A stretch of 64,000 nucleotides of DNA from Rhodoferax koreense (GTDB taxonomy: Bacteria; Pseudomonadota; Gammaproteobacteria; Burkholderiales; Burkholderiaceae_C), in contig NZ_CP019236.1 in NCBI RefSeq assembly GCF_001955695.1, positions 1,736,001 to 1,800,000 on the forward strand, given 5' to 3'. This document shows, piece by piece, positions 16,960 to 24,770 of the stretch. A model generated the notes under the pieces. It did no database searches. It had not been told where the DNA came from and saw nothing but the letters and a program-made list of their open reading frames with translations. How positions within the stretch are numbered: position 1 is the first letter of the stretch; every line of letters begins with the position of its first letter. Made by a program: the position numbers and the translations under genes.

Positions 16960-17669
16960 TGAAAGCACCCGACGCCATGAGCAACGACGAAGGCACACCG
17001 GTTTCGGTGAAGATCCGCGAACGGCTCAAGGCCGCGCGCAAGCGCTTCAATGCCAACGACAACATCGCGGAGTTCATCCAGCCCGGCGAACTCGAGCTGA
17101 TGCTCGACGAAGTCACCGAGAAGATGCAGGCCGTGCTCGACAGCATGGTCATCGATACCGTCAACGACCACAACACCGACAACACGGCGCGCCGCGTCGC
17201 CAAGATGTACGTGAAGGAAGTGTTCAGTGGCCGTTATGTGGCGGCGCCGAAGATCACCGAATTCCCGAACGCCGAACACCTGAACGAGCTCATGATCGTC
17301 GGCCCGATCACGGTGCGCAGCGCCTGCTCGCACCATTTCTGCCCGGTGATCGGCCGCATCTGGATCGGCGTGTTGCCCAACGAACACACCAACGTGATCG
17401 GCCTGTCGAAATACGCCCGCCTGGCCGAATGGGTGATGGGCCGGCCGCAGATCCAGGAAGAGGCCGTGGTGCAGCTCGCCGACCTGATCATGGAGAAGAC
17501 CCAGCCTGACGGCCTGGCCATCGTGATGGAGGCCACGCACTACTGCATGGCCTGGCGCGGCGTGAAGGACATGGACAGCAAGATGATCAACTCGGTGATG
17601 CGCGGCGTCTTCCTCAAGGACCCGAACCTGCGCCGAGAATTTTTGGCCCTGATTCCGCAAAGAGGTTAA
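16953..17669 (+). CDS. folE: GTP cyclohydrolase I
   Basis: Opens the imidazole ring of GTP to give dihydroneopterin triphosphate, the first step of folate and pterin synthesis. The zinc ligands are seen in CSHHFCPV and in the HYCMAWRG segment, with the conserved HNTDNTARRVAKMYV helix upstream. Three in-frame ATG codons (16953, 16959, 16977) compete; none has a strong ribosome binding site, and an inverted repeat covers the first. Starting at 16977 gives a 230-residue protein beginning MSNDEG. The BLUF gene starts 2 bases after the stop, with its AGAGG site inside the folE tail, so the pair is translationally coupled. Confidence 0.93.
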   Translation: MLMKAPDAMSNDEGTPVSVKIRERLKAARKRFNANDNIAEFIQPGELELMLDEVTEKMQAVLDSMVIDTVNDHNTDNTARRVAKMYVKEVFSGRYVAAPKITEFPNAEHLNELMIVGPITVRSACSHHFCPVIGRIWIGVLPNEHTNVIGLSKYARLAEWVMGRPQIQEEAVVQLADLIMEKTQPDGLAIVMEATHYCMAWRGVKDMDSKMINSVMRGVFLKDPNLRREFLALIPQRG

Positions 17670-17671
17670 CC

Positions 17672-18094
17672 ATGCTGGTACGTTTGTTATATGCCAGTCG
17701 CGCCGTCGATACGAGCCCGGGCGCGATCGAGGCCATCCTGGCGCAGTCGCGCCAGTACAACCCGACCTGCGGCATCACCGGCATCCTGTGCTATGGCGGC
17801 GGCATCTTCCTGCAAGCCATCGAGGGTGGCCGCATGGCGGTGAGCGAGCTCTACGGCCACATCCAGAAGGACGTGCGCCACAAGGACGTCGCGTTGCTGC
17901 ATTTCGAGGAAATCTCCGAGCGCCGTTTTGGCGGCTGGACCATGGGCCAGGTCAATCTGCTCAAGCTCAACCATTCGATCCTGCTCAAGTATTCGGAGAA
18001 GCCTGAACTCGATCCCTATGCGGTCTCGGGCAAGGTCTCTCTGGCGCTGCTGGAAGAGTTGATGGCCACCGCCGCCATCATCGGCCGGGTCTGA
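17672..18094 (+). CDS. BLUF-domain blue-light photoreceptor
   Basis: A 140-residue, single-domain flavin photoreceptor. It keeps every residue of the BLUF photocycle: Y7 in RLLYASR, N30 in YNPTCGITG, Q48 in FLQAIEG, and W89 and M91 in FGGWTMG, at the spacing seen in AppA. About 45 residues beyond the domain form a probable helical cap; there is no EAL, GGDEF or other output domain, so it must act on a partner protein. It is translationally coupled to folE (2-base gap), an unusual pairing that suggests light or redox input into pterin supply, or shared control only. Confidence 0.92.
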   Translation: MLVRLLYASRAVDTSPGAIEAILAQSRQYNPTCGITGILCYGGGIFLQAIEGGRMAVSELYGHIQKDVRHKDVALLHFEEISERRFGGWTMGQVNLLKLNHSILLKYSEKPELDPYAVSGKVSLALLEELMATAAIIGRV

Positions 18095-18165
18095 GCAACG
18101 CCCTGAGGTCCATCGCCCATTCGATTCCGGCCCGTTTGCGGCGGCGAGCGCTGCAGCGGTGAGGC

Positions 18166-19047
18166 ATGCCTGCTTCCGCCCTCGTCCTCGTCCTGCTCGC
18201 CGGCCTGATCCACGCGAGCTGGAACATCCTGGCCAAGAAAGCCGGCGGCGACGTGCGGTTTGCGGCTTTCACCGGCGTGGTGATGGCGGTGTTCTGGGCG
18301 CCGCTGGGCATCTGGCTCGGCGTGGAGGAAGTGCCGCGCTGGGGGCGTATGGAATGGCTGGCACTGGCGCTGAGCGCCGCGCTGCACACGGTGTATTTCG
18401 TGGTGCTGCTGCGGGGTTACCGCAAGGCCGACCTGACCGTGGTGTACCCGCTGGCGCGCGGCTCCGGGCCGTTGCTGTCCTCGCTGGTGGCGGTACTGGT
18501 GCTGGGCGAAAGCCTTTCGGCGACAGGCGTGCTGGGCATTCTCGGCGTGGTGGGCGGTGTGTTCCTCATTGCCGGCGGGCCGGCGCTGTGGCGCGCCTCG
18601 CACGACCCGCAGCAGGCCCGGCGCCTGCGCAAGGGCATGGCCTACGGCCTGCTCACCGGCGCCTTCATCGCCGGCTACACCGTGGTCGATGGTTATGCGG
18701 TGAAGCTTCTGCTGATGTCGCCGATCCTGCTCGATTACTTCGGCAACTACATCCGTCTGCTGTTCCTGGCCCCGGTGGTGCTGCGCAATCGGCCCGAGGC
18801 CGTGGCCCTGTGGCGGCGGCAGTGGCGCCATGCGCTGGCGGTGGGCATCATCAGCCCGGTCTCGTATGTGCTGGTGCTGTACGCCGTGAAGGTCGCGCCG
18901 CTGTCGCATGTGGCGCCAGCGCGCGAGGTCTCGATGTTGTTCGCCGCGTTGCTGGGCGGCCATCTGCTGGGCGAAGGGCAGCGGGGCCTGCGCCTGCTGG
19001 GCGCGGGCTGCATCGCGGCCGGCGTGCTGGCGCTGGCCACCGGCTGA
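18166..19047 (+). CDS. EamA-family (DMT) transporter
   Basis: A 293-residue inner-membrane protein with about ten hydrophobic helices arranged as two EamA repeats. Typical features are the first helix HASWNILAKKAGG, YPLARGSGPLLSSLVAVLVLGE at the end of repeat one, and HVAPAREVSMLFAALLGGHLLGEG at the end of repeat two. The family exports amino acids or related metabolites, with substrate unknown. It follows the BLUF gene after 71 bases and has a GTGAGG site before its ATG. The next gene starts 16 bases downstream and is probably co-transcribed. Confidence 0.8.
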   Translation: MPASALVLVLLAGLIHASWNILAKKAGGDVRFAAFTGVVMAVFWAPLGIWLGVEEVPRWGRMEWLALALSAALHTVYFVVLLRGYRKADLTVVYPLARGSGPLLSSLVAVLVLGESLSATGVLGILGVVGGVFLIAGGPALWRASHDPQQARRLRKGMAYGLLTGAFIAGYTVVDGYAVKLLLMSPILLDYFGNYIRLLFLAPVVLRNRPEAVALWRRQWRHALAVGIISPVSYVLVLYAVKVAPLSHVAPAREVSMLFAALLGGHLLGEGQRGLRLLGAGCIAAGVLALATG

Positions 19048-19063
19048 GAGGCAACAGCCCGCG

Positions 19064-19957
19064 ATGACGCGTACCGTGCCGCACCCACTGGTCGGCTGCG
19101 ACTTCTCCAGCAGTCCCACACCGCGCAAACCCATCGTGGTCGCGCATGGCACGCTGGCGCAAGGGCGCGTGGTGCTGTCGCGGCTGGAGCGCTTCAAGAC
19201 GCTGGAAGCCTGGGCGGCCTGGCTCGCCGAACCTGGGCCATGGACCGGGGCCTTCGACTTTCCCTTCGGCCTGCCGCGTGAACTCGTCACGTCCCTGGGT
19301 TGGCCGACCGACTGGCTGGCCTGCATGCGCCACTACGCCGGGCTGTCACGCGCCGAGATCCGGGCCACCTTTGCCGCGTTCTGCCACGCGCGGCCGGTCG
19401 GCGGGAAGTTCGCGCACCGCGCCACGGATGCCTTTGCCGGCTCCAGCCCGTCGATGAAATGGGTCAACCCGCCGGTGGCCTTCATGCTGCATGCGGGCGT
19501 GCCTCGCCTGCTGGCCGCTGGCGTGGCGCTGCCCGGTCTGCATGCGGGCGACCCGGCGCGTGTGGCGCTCGAGGGTTACCCCGGCCTGCTGGCGCGCGAG
19601 GTGCTCGATGGCTGGCGGCCACGGCCGGGCCTTGCCGGGGTGGCGAGGCGCAGCTACAAGAGCGACGAGGTGGCCCGGCAGACGCCCGAGCGCCTGATCG
19701 CACGCAAGGAACTGGTTGATGCCCTGGAAACCGGGCACGGCCGCCATGGGCCGGTGTCGCCGGGCCTGCGCCTCAAGCTCAGCCACGCGCAGCGCGACAT
19801 GCTCGTGGCGGACGCCAGCGGTGATGCGCTCGATGCGGTGCTCTGCCTGTTGCAGGCTGGACGGGCGGAGTCGCTGTACCAGGCCGGCGATGCCGGCTAC
19901 GGCATGCCGGCGCAGATGGATGCCCTGGAGGGCTGGATCGTCGGGGCGGGCGGCTGA
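19064..19957 (+). CDS. DUF429-like hypothetical protein
   Basis: A 297-residue soluble protein. It opens with LVGCDFSSSPTPRKPIVVA, has DFPFGLPRELV near residue 65, EGYPGLLAREVL in the middle, and SGDALDAVLCLLQAG near the C-terminus. This series of an early Asp, a DxPxGLP motif, an EGYP motif and a late DAxDAxLC motif is the DUF429 pattern, thought to adopt an RNase H-like fold. Function of the family is not established. The start at 19064 follows the EamA stop by 16 bases; no strong ribosome binding site is visible. Confidence 0.68.
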   Translation: MTRTVPHPLVGCDFSSSPTPRKPIVVAHGTLAQGRVVLSRLERFKTLEAWAAWLAEPGPWTGAFDFPFGLPRELVTSLGWPTDWLACMRHYAGLSRAEIRATFAAFCHARPVGGKFAHRATDAFAGSSPSMKWVNPPVAFMLHAGVPRLLAAGVALPGLHAGDPARVALEGYPGLLAREVLDGWRPRPGLAGVARRSYKSDEVARQTPERLIARKELVDALETGHGRHGPVSPGLRLKLSHAQRDMLVADASGDALDAVLCLLQAGRAESLYQAGDAGYGMPAQMDALEGWIVGAGG

Positions 19958-20080
19958 TCGGGCACCTGCGGAAGGTGCAGGCTGGTGAGTCCCCGCTGCG
20001 ACCCGACGGCATGCCTTGTGCTTCTGCACCTGTTTACATCGATTTACATCGGCATCAAATGAGATAAATTCCCAGTATCT

Positions 20081-20899
20081 ATGCCCAAATTCAGCCATGT
20101 GTTCCAGTATCTGGTGTTTCGCCTGTACCTCGTGGTTGCAGTCCTGCCGTTCTGCGTGGCCGCCAACGCGGCCGACGGCCCGGATTGTTCACGCCCGCTG
20201 ACGCTCGGCCTGCATGTGCATGGCCTGCTGTATTCGTCGCAGACCGGCACCGGCATCGACAAGGACATCGCGGACGCCATGGCGCAGCGCAGCGGCTGCA
20301 CCATCACCACCACGGTGCTGCCGCGTGCGCGCATCTGGCAGCTCATCGAATCAGGGGCGCTCGATTTCAGCCTGTCGGGTATCGCCACGCCGGAGCGCGA
20401 TCGGTTTGCCGCCTTCGCTTGGTATTTTTCCAACCGCTATTACCTGCTGGTGCGCCAGGACAGCGGCGTCGAAAGGCTGGCGGATTTCGACGTGCGTCCG
20501 AAGCTGCAGCTCGGCGTGATCCGCAGCTTCCGCTATGGCGCACGCGCCAACCAATGGGTCGATCAGCTCGCCGCCGATGGGCGCATCAGCTATGCATCCG
20601 ATCTCGAGCCCCTGTACCAGGTGTTGCTGCTCGGACGCATTCACGGCATGATCATCGAGCCATTCGATATGATGGACGTGCAGGGCACGCCGGTGAAGGA
20701 CGTCACCCGCATCATCGAGCTGGACGATCCGGCCATCCCCCATGGGCTCATCATGTCGAAGAAATCGCTTTCGCCCGTGGAGCAGAACAAGTGGCGCGCC
20801 TTGGTCGACGAGCTGCGCCAGAACGGCACCGTACAACGCATCTTCGAAAAATACTTCGCCCCCGATCTGGCCCGCCGCATGGTGAACTTCCAGCAATGA
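20081..20899 (+). CDS. Periplasmic solute-binding protein, family 3
   Basis: A 272-residue exported protein with a signal peptide (hydrophobic about 12-30, ending ANA-AD) and the two-lobe family 3 fold: GTGIDKDIADAMAQRSG, RARIWQLIESGALDFSLSGIATPERD, LGVIRSFRYG and a C-terminal FEKYF. Such proteins bind amino acids for ABC importers or act as sensors. No permease or ATPase is adjacent; the next gene is a CHASE-domain diguanylate cyclase, so a sensory role feeding c-di-GMP signalling is possible but unproven. An AT-rich stretch with ATGAGATAAATT lies just before the ATG. Confidence 0.78.
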   Translation: MPKFSHVFQYLVFRLYLVVAVLPFCVAANAADGPDCSRPLTLGLHVHGLLYSSQTGTGIDKDIADAMAQRSGCTITTTVLPRARIWQLIESGALDFSLSGIATPERDRFAAFAWYFSNRYYLLVRQDSGVERLADFDVRPKLQLGVIRSFRYGARANQWVDQLAADGRISYASDLEPLYQVLLLGRIHGMIIEPFDMMDVQGTPVKDVTRIIELDDPAIPHGLIMSKKSLSPVEQNKWRALVDELRQNGTVQRIFEKYFAPDLARRMVNFQQ

Positions 20900-20979
20900 A
20901 TGCCCCTCGCTCATCGCTACCCTCCGGGGGCGCGCTTCGGTGTCTTCGGGCGGGCATGCGCCCCTGATATGGTGGCGCG
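20900..20979. other. Intergenic G/C-rich palindromic stretch
   Basis: Contains several short inverted G/C blocks (for example GGGC, GCCCC and CCTCCGGGGG) between the binding-protein gene and the diguanylate cyclase. It looks like an intergenic palindromic repeat unit common in this bacterial group, but only one copy is visible here. Confidence 0.3.
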
Positions 20980-22977
20980 TTGAAATACCCGGTCAACTGG
21001 ACGCGGCATCTCGGTGCGGCGCTGCTGGTGCTGGCCGCGTCGCTCGGCACCACGTACTGGCTGTGGGAGCACGAGAAACAGAACGCCGTCATGGACCAGC
21101 GGGCCCAGGCCGATCTGAACCTGCGCTCCTTCCTGAGCCGCATCGACCAGCGCATGCTCGCGCAGGAGCAGATGCTGCGTGGTGTCCAGGGTTTGTTCGC
21201 GGCGTCGGAAGTGCCCATCACGCGCCGGGCATTCCGTGAATATGTGGCCGCGCTCAAGCTCGGCGCCGATTTTTCCGGGCTCGAAGGCGTGGGCTGGGTT
21301 CCGCTGGTCACCACGGCGCAACGTGCGGGGCACGTGGCGTCCCAGCGCCAGCAGGGTTTGCCGGGCTACGACATCCAGCCGGCGGGGGATCGGCCGGCCT
21401 GGGCACCGCTGGCGCAACTCGAGCCATCGTTGGCGCGACATGCCGCGTCCGTCGGGCTGGACCTGTCCACCGACCCGGCGCGCCAGGCCGCGATGCAGCG
21501 GGCACGCGATTCGGGGCTGGTCACGATCACCTCCAAACTCACGCAGCTGATCGAGACCGGCGCGCCGGTGAAGGCGGGGTTCGTGATGTTCCTCCCGGTG
21601 TACCGGCGTGGCACCGCGGTCGATTCGCTGGAAGCGCGGCGCGCGAATCTGCAGGGCTGGGTGGTGGCGCCGTTCAACATGGAGGCCTGGATGGCCAGTC
21701 TCTATGGCGAAACGGCGGCCGGTATCGACGTGCGGATCTTCGACGGCATCGAGGTCACGCGCGATGCCCTGCTGTACGACTCCGGGGCGCCGACCTCGGC
21801 GGTCGTCCAGCGCAGCGACGAGAAACTGGAATACCTGCATGTTGCCGGCCGCAGTTGGACCCTGGCCGTGCGGGCGCTGCCCGTGAGCGAGGCCGCCGGC
21901 ACCAGTGGCGCCTACGCCAGTCGGGACCAATCCCTGATCATCGCGCGCAGCGGCGTGATACTGAGTGTGCTGCTCGCGCTGCTGACCTGGATCATGGTCA
22001 GCGACCGCGCGCGCGCCATGATCCTCGCCCTGCGCATGACCGCCGAACTGCGCGAGACCAAGGAGCATTTCGAACTGGTGTTCGACACCAGCCCCGACGC
22101 GGTGGTCATCAGCCGCCAGGCCGACGGCCGCATCATCGACGTGAACCCGGGCTTCGTGAGCATGACCGGCTACACGCGCGCCGAGGTGATCGGCCAGTCG
22201 CTGGCCAACCTGGCGTTGTGGAGAACGGCCGAGGACCGCGACCGTTACTTGCGCGAACTGCACGAGCACAACGGCTGCGAAAATCTCGAGGCGGCCATCC
22301 TGCGCAAGGGCGGTGCGCAGATGGTCGGCATCCTGTCGGCCCAGCCGGCGAATTTCAAGGGGGTTTCCTGCTTCGTCGGGGTGATGCGCGACATCACGGC
22401 GCGCAAGGTCATCGAGAACCGGCTGGCCCACATGGCGCAGCACGATGCGCTCACCGGACTGCCGAACCGCGCCTTGTTCGACGACCGGCTGCACCAGGCC
22501 GTGACCCAGGCGCACCGCAACCGCACGCGGCTGGCGCTGCTCTATCTCGATCTGGATCACTTCAAGCCGGTCAACGACACGCTGGGTCATGCGGCCGGCG
22601 ACATCCTGCTCAAGTTCGCTGCGCGGCGCATGCAGGAACATGTGCGCGCCTCCGACACCGTGGCCCGGGTCGGCGGCGACGAGTTCGTGATCCTGCTGTC
22701 GGCCGTTCACGACAAGGACGACGCGCGCGGGGTGGCGGAGAAGATCCGGGAGGCACTCACCGAAGTGTTCGAACTCGCTGGCGGCCATACCGCGCACATT
22801 TCGTCGAGCATCGGCGTGGCGGTCTATCCGGACCACGCCATCGACGAGATCCAGCTCGCCAAGCATGCCGATGACGCGATGTACCAGGCCAAGCAGATGG
22901 GGCGCGACCGCGTCGTGTGTTTCGGGGACTTCCATCCGCGGCGCCACAAGGCGGGAATGGATCTGGGCCCCGGCTGA
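20980..22977 (+). CDS. CHASE-PAS-GGDEF diguanylate cyclase
   Basis: A 665-residue membrane receptor that makes cyclic di-GMP from GTP. Domain order: membrane helix (10-27), periplasmic CHASE sensor (about 60-280, with FREYVAALKLGADFSGLEGVGW), second membrane helix (about 315-345), PAS (about 360-475) and GGDEF (about 480-645). The catalytic GGDEF is residues 565-569, and RASD five residues before it is a product-inhibition I-site. No EAL domain is present. The TTG at 20980 is chosen because it keeps the first membrane helix; later ATG codons would remove it. External ligand unknown. Confidence 0.9.
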   Translation: MKYPVNWTRHLGAALLVLAASLGTTYWLWEHEKQNAVMDQRAQADLNLRSFLSRIDQRMLAQEQMLRGVQGLFAASEVPITRRAFREYVAALKLGADFSGLEGVGWVPLVTTAQRAGHVASQRQQGLPGYDIQPAGDRPAWAPLAQLEPSLARHAASVGLDLSTDPARQAAMQRARDSGLVTITSKLTQLIETGAPVKAGFVMFLPVYRRGTAVDSLEARRANLQGWVVAPFNMEAWMASLYGETAAGIDVRIFDGIEVTRDALLYDSGAPTSAVVQRSDEKLEYLHVAGRSWTLAVRALPVSEAAGTSGAYASRDQSLIIARSGVILSVLLALLTWIMVSDRARAMILALRMTAELRETKEHFELVFDTSPDAVVISRQADGRIIDVNPGFVSMTGYTRAEVIGQSLANLALWRTAEDRDRYLRELHEHNGCENLEAAILRKGGAQMVGILSAQPANFKGVSCFVGVMRDITARKVIENRLAHMAQHDALTGLPNRALFDDRLHQAVTQAHRNRTRLALLYLDLDHFKPVNDTLGHAAGDILLKFAARRMQEHVRASDTVARVGGDEFVILLSAVHDKDDARGVAEKIREALTEVFELAGGHTAHISSSIGVAVYPDHAIDEIQLAKHADDAMYQAKQMGRDRVVCFGDFHPRRHKAGMDLGPG

Positions 22978-23007
22978 GCCTGGCCCTGCGGCCCGGGCGG
23001 GCCGTGT

Positions 23008-23850
23008 TCAGGGCACGGTGGTCTTGCGGCCGCCGAATTCGGACGGGGAGATCACCGACTCGTCGAGCTTGCGCGCCACTTCCGAGATCGCCAGCGCCGC
23101 GGGGCAGCCGGGCACGTTCACCAGCAGCAGCTGGCGGCGCATCACGGCTTCACGCACCGACGGATCGGCCGGGATGTCGCCGACGTGGATCAGCCGCACC
23201 GAGCGGCCGGAGCCGGTGGTGACGAAACGGTCCAGCACCTGCTGCAGCTGTGTGGTGATGGCGCGGCCGTCGCCGGGGCGCGCCGTCTGGTTGATGATCA
23301 TGCGCACGTGCTGGCGCTTCTGTTGCGTGGCCAGCACCTTGATGGCGGCGTAGGCGTCGGTCAGCGAAGTCGGCTCGGGCGTGGCCACGACCAGCACTTC
23401 GGAGGCGAGCGAGACGGCGAACAGCACCACGTCGGAAATGCCCGCGCCGGTGTCCAGGATGACCACGTCGTAGCGCGGCATCAGGCTGCGCAGCACGTCC
23501 ATGAACTCGTCGCGCACCTCGGGCGTGAGACGCGAATACTCGACCATGCCGGAGCCGGCCAGCAGCACCGAGAAGCCGCCCGGTGCCTTGACGATGGCCT
23601 CGTCGAGCGTGGCCTTGCCGGTGAACACATCGTGCAGCGTGGTCTTGGGATGCAGGTTCAGCACCACGTCCAGGTTCGCCAGGCCGAGGTCGGCATCCAG
23701 CACCAGCACGCGGTGGCCGCGCTTGGCCAGCGCGGCCGCGAGATTGGCCGAGACGAAAGTCTTGCCCACGCCGCCTTTTCCGCTGGTGACGGCCAGCACC
23801 TTGGCACCCGTGAAGGGGGCGGCAGGTGGGGACTTCAACACATCACTCAT
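23008..23850 (-). CDS. MinD/FlhG-like P-loop ATPase
   Basis: A 280-residue ATPase of the MinD/ParA group. Seen: deviant Walker A GKGGVGKTFVSANLAAAL near residue 20, VLDADLGLANLDVVLNLHP, and VILDTGAGIS as the switch region. The LDADLGLANLD form and lack of a clear C-terminal membrane-targeting helix fit FlhG/FleN-type proteins, which set flagellar number, better than MinD. It follows the diguanylate cyclase by 4 bases, with its AGGTAACC site inside the end of that gene, so the two are coupled. No flagellar structural gene is near, so the role is inferred. The ATG at 23850 is preferred over an upstream reading for this site. Confidence 0.8.
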   Translation of the reverse strand: MSDVLKSPPAAPFTGAKVLAVTSGKGGVGKTFVSANLAAALAKRGHRVLVLDADLGLANLDVVLNLHPKTTLHDVFTGKATLDEAIVKAPGGFSVLLAGSGMVEYSRLTPEVRDEFMDVLRSLMPRYDVVILDTGAGISDVVLFAVSLASEVLVVATPEPTSLTDAYAAIKVLATQQKRQHVRMIINQTARPGDGRAITTQLQQVLDRFVTTGSGRSVRLIHVGDIPADPSVREAVMRRQLLLVNVPGCPAALAISEVARKLDESVISPSEFGGRKTTVP

Positions 23851-23854
23851 CAGG

Positions 23855-24634
23855 TTACCTTTGTGCGGTGCTGCCCATGGCGGCACCGGAAGTCAATTCG
23901 ATCCAGGCCGGATCACTGGCTGACAGATGGCCAAACAACAGACTTTTTTCTTCGGCGCTGACGGTGCTTTCGGGTTGGGTTTCCAGGCAGAGCCGGTTGC
24001 GCCCGCCCGATTTGGCGATGTAGAGTTGTTGATCCGCGCGGTCGGTCCACAGCAGCGTGGTGGAGCGGATCCACTGCAGCGCGAAGGCGCCGCCGATGCT
24101 GATGGTGACGCGCAAGTCAACCGACGGTGAGATCTGGATGGCCGTCGATTCGATCGTGCGGCGGATGCGTTCGGCCACCACTTCGCCGAACGCCGGCTGG
24201 CAGGACGGCAGCACCACCGCGAATTCCTCGCCGCCGTAGCGCGCGAGCGTGTCCATCGGGCGCACGCAGCTCTGCAGCGCCTTGGCCACGGCCTGCAGCA
24301 CCTGGTCGCCGGCGGCATGGCCGTAGGTGTCGTTGACGCTCTTGAAGTGGTCGATGTCGAGCATCAGCAGCAGCGCGGCTTCGCCCGAGCGCGCCACGCG
24401 GTCGATCTCGGCCTCGAGTTCCGCGTTGAAATAACGCCGGTTCGACAGCCCGGTCAACGGGTCCTTGAGCGACAGGTCGACGAGACCGTCGATCACCTTC
24501 TGCAGATAGGCACGGGGATCGGCCTCGGCGTCCATGGCGGCGAACGTGGCATCGTCCGATCCGAGCAAGGCACGTGCTTCATCCAGGCGGAGGTCGCTCA
24601 GATCGATGGACGAGGGAATTGCCGGTAGTGACAC
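23855..24634 (-). CDS. Soluble GGDEF diguanylate cyclase
   Basis: A 259-residue cytoplasmic protein with a short N-terminal helical region (about residues 1-75) and one GGDEF domain, here in the form GGEEF, preceded by the I-site RPMD at the normal five-residue spacing. LDIDHFKSVNDTYGHAAGD, the GTP- and metal-binding segment, is intact, so cyclic di-GMP synthesis with feedback inhibition is expected. The frame has no good ATG; a GTG at 24634 gives VSLPAIPSS and is the best start. It lies 4 bases upstream of the MinD/FlhG-like gene and forms an operon with it. Confidence 0.85.
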   Translation of the reverse strand: MSLPAIPSSIDLSDLRLDEARALLGSDDATFAAMDAEADPRAYLQKVIDGLVDLSLKDPLTGLSNRRYFNAELEAEIDRVARSGEAALLLMLDIDHFKSVNDTYGHAAGDQVLQAVAKALQSCVRPMDTLARYGGEEFAVVLPSCQPAFGEVVAERIRRTIESTAIQISPSVDLRVTISIGGAFALQWIRSTTLLWTDRADQQLYIAKSGGRNRLCLETQPESTVSAEEKSLLFGHLSASDPAWIELTSGAAMGSTAQR

Positions 24635-24770
24635 AGGTATGGTGCGAGGTGCTACACAAATTTTAGCAGCAAGCCCGGTGTGCGAGAGCCCCGGTGAATG
24701 CTTTTCAAGCGGCCGCAAAGGTGGCCATTTCGATCGATGCACGAGGCGTGCCAGGGGGGCGTCGCATGCG

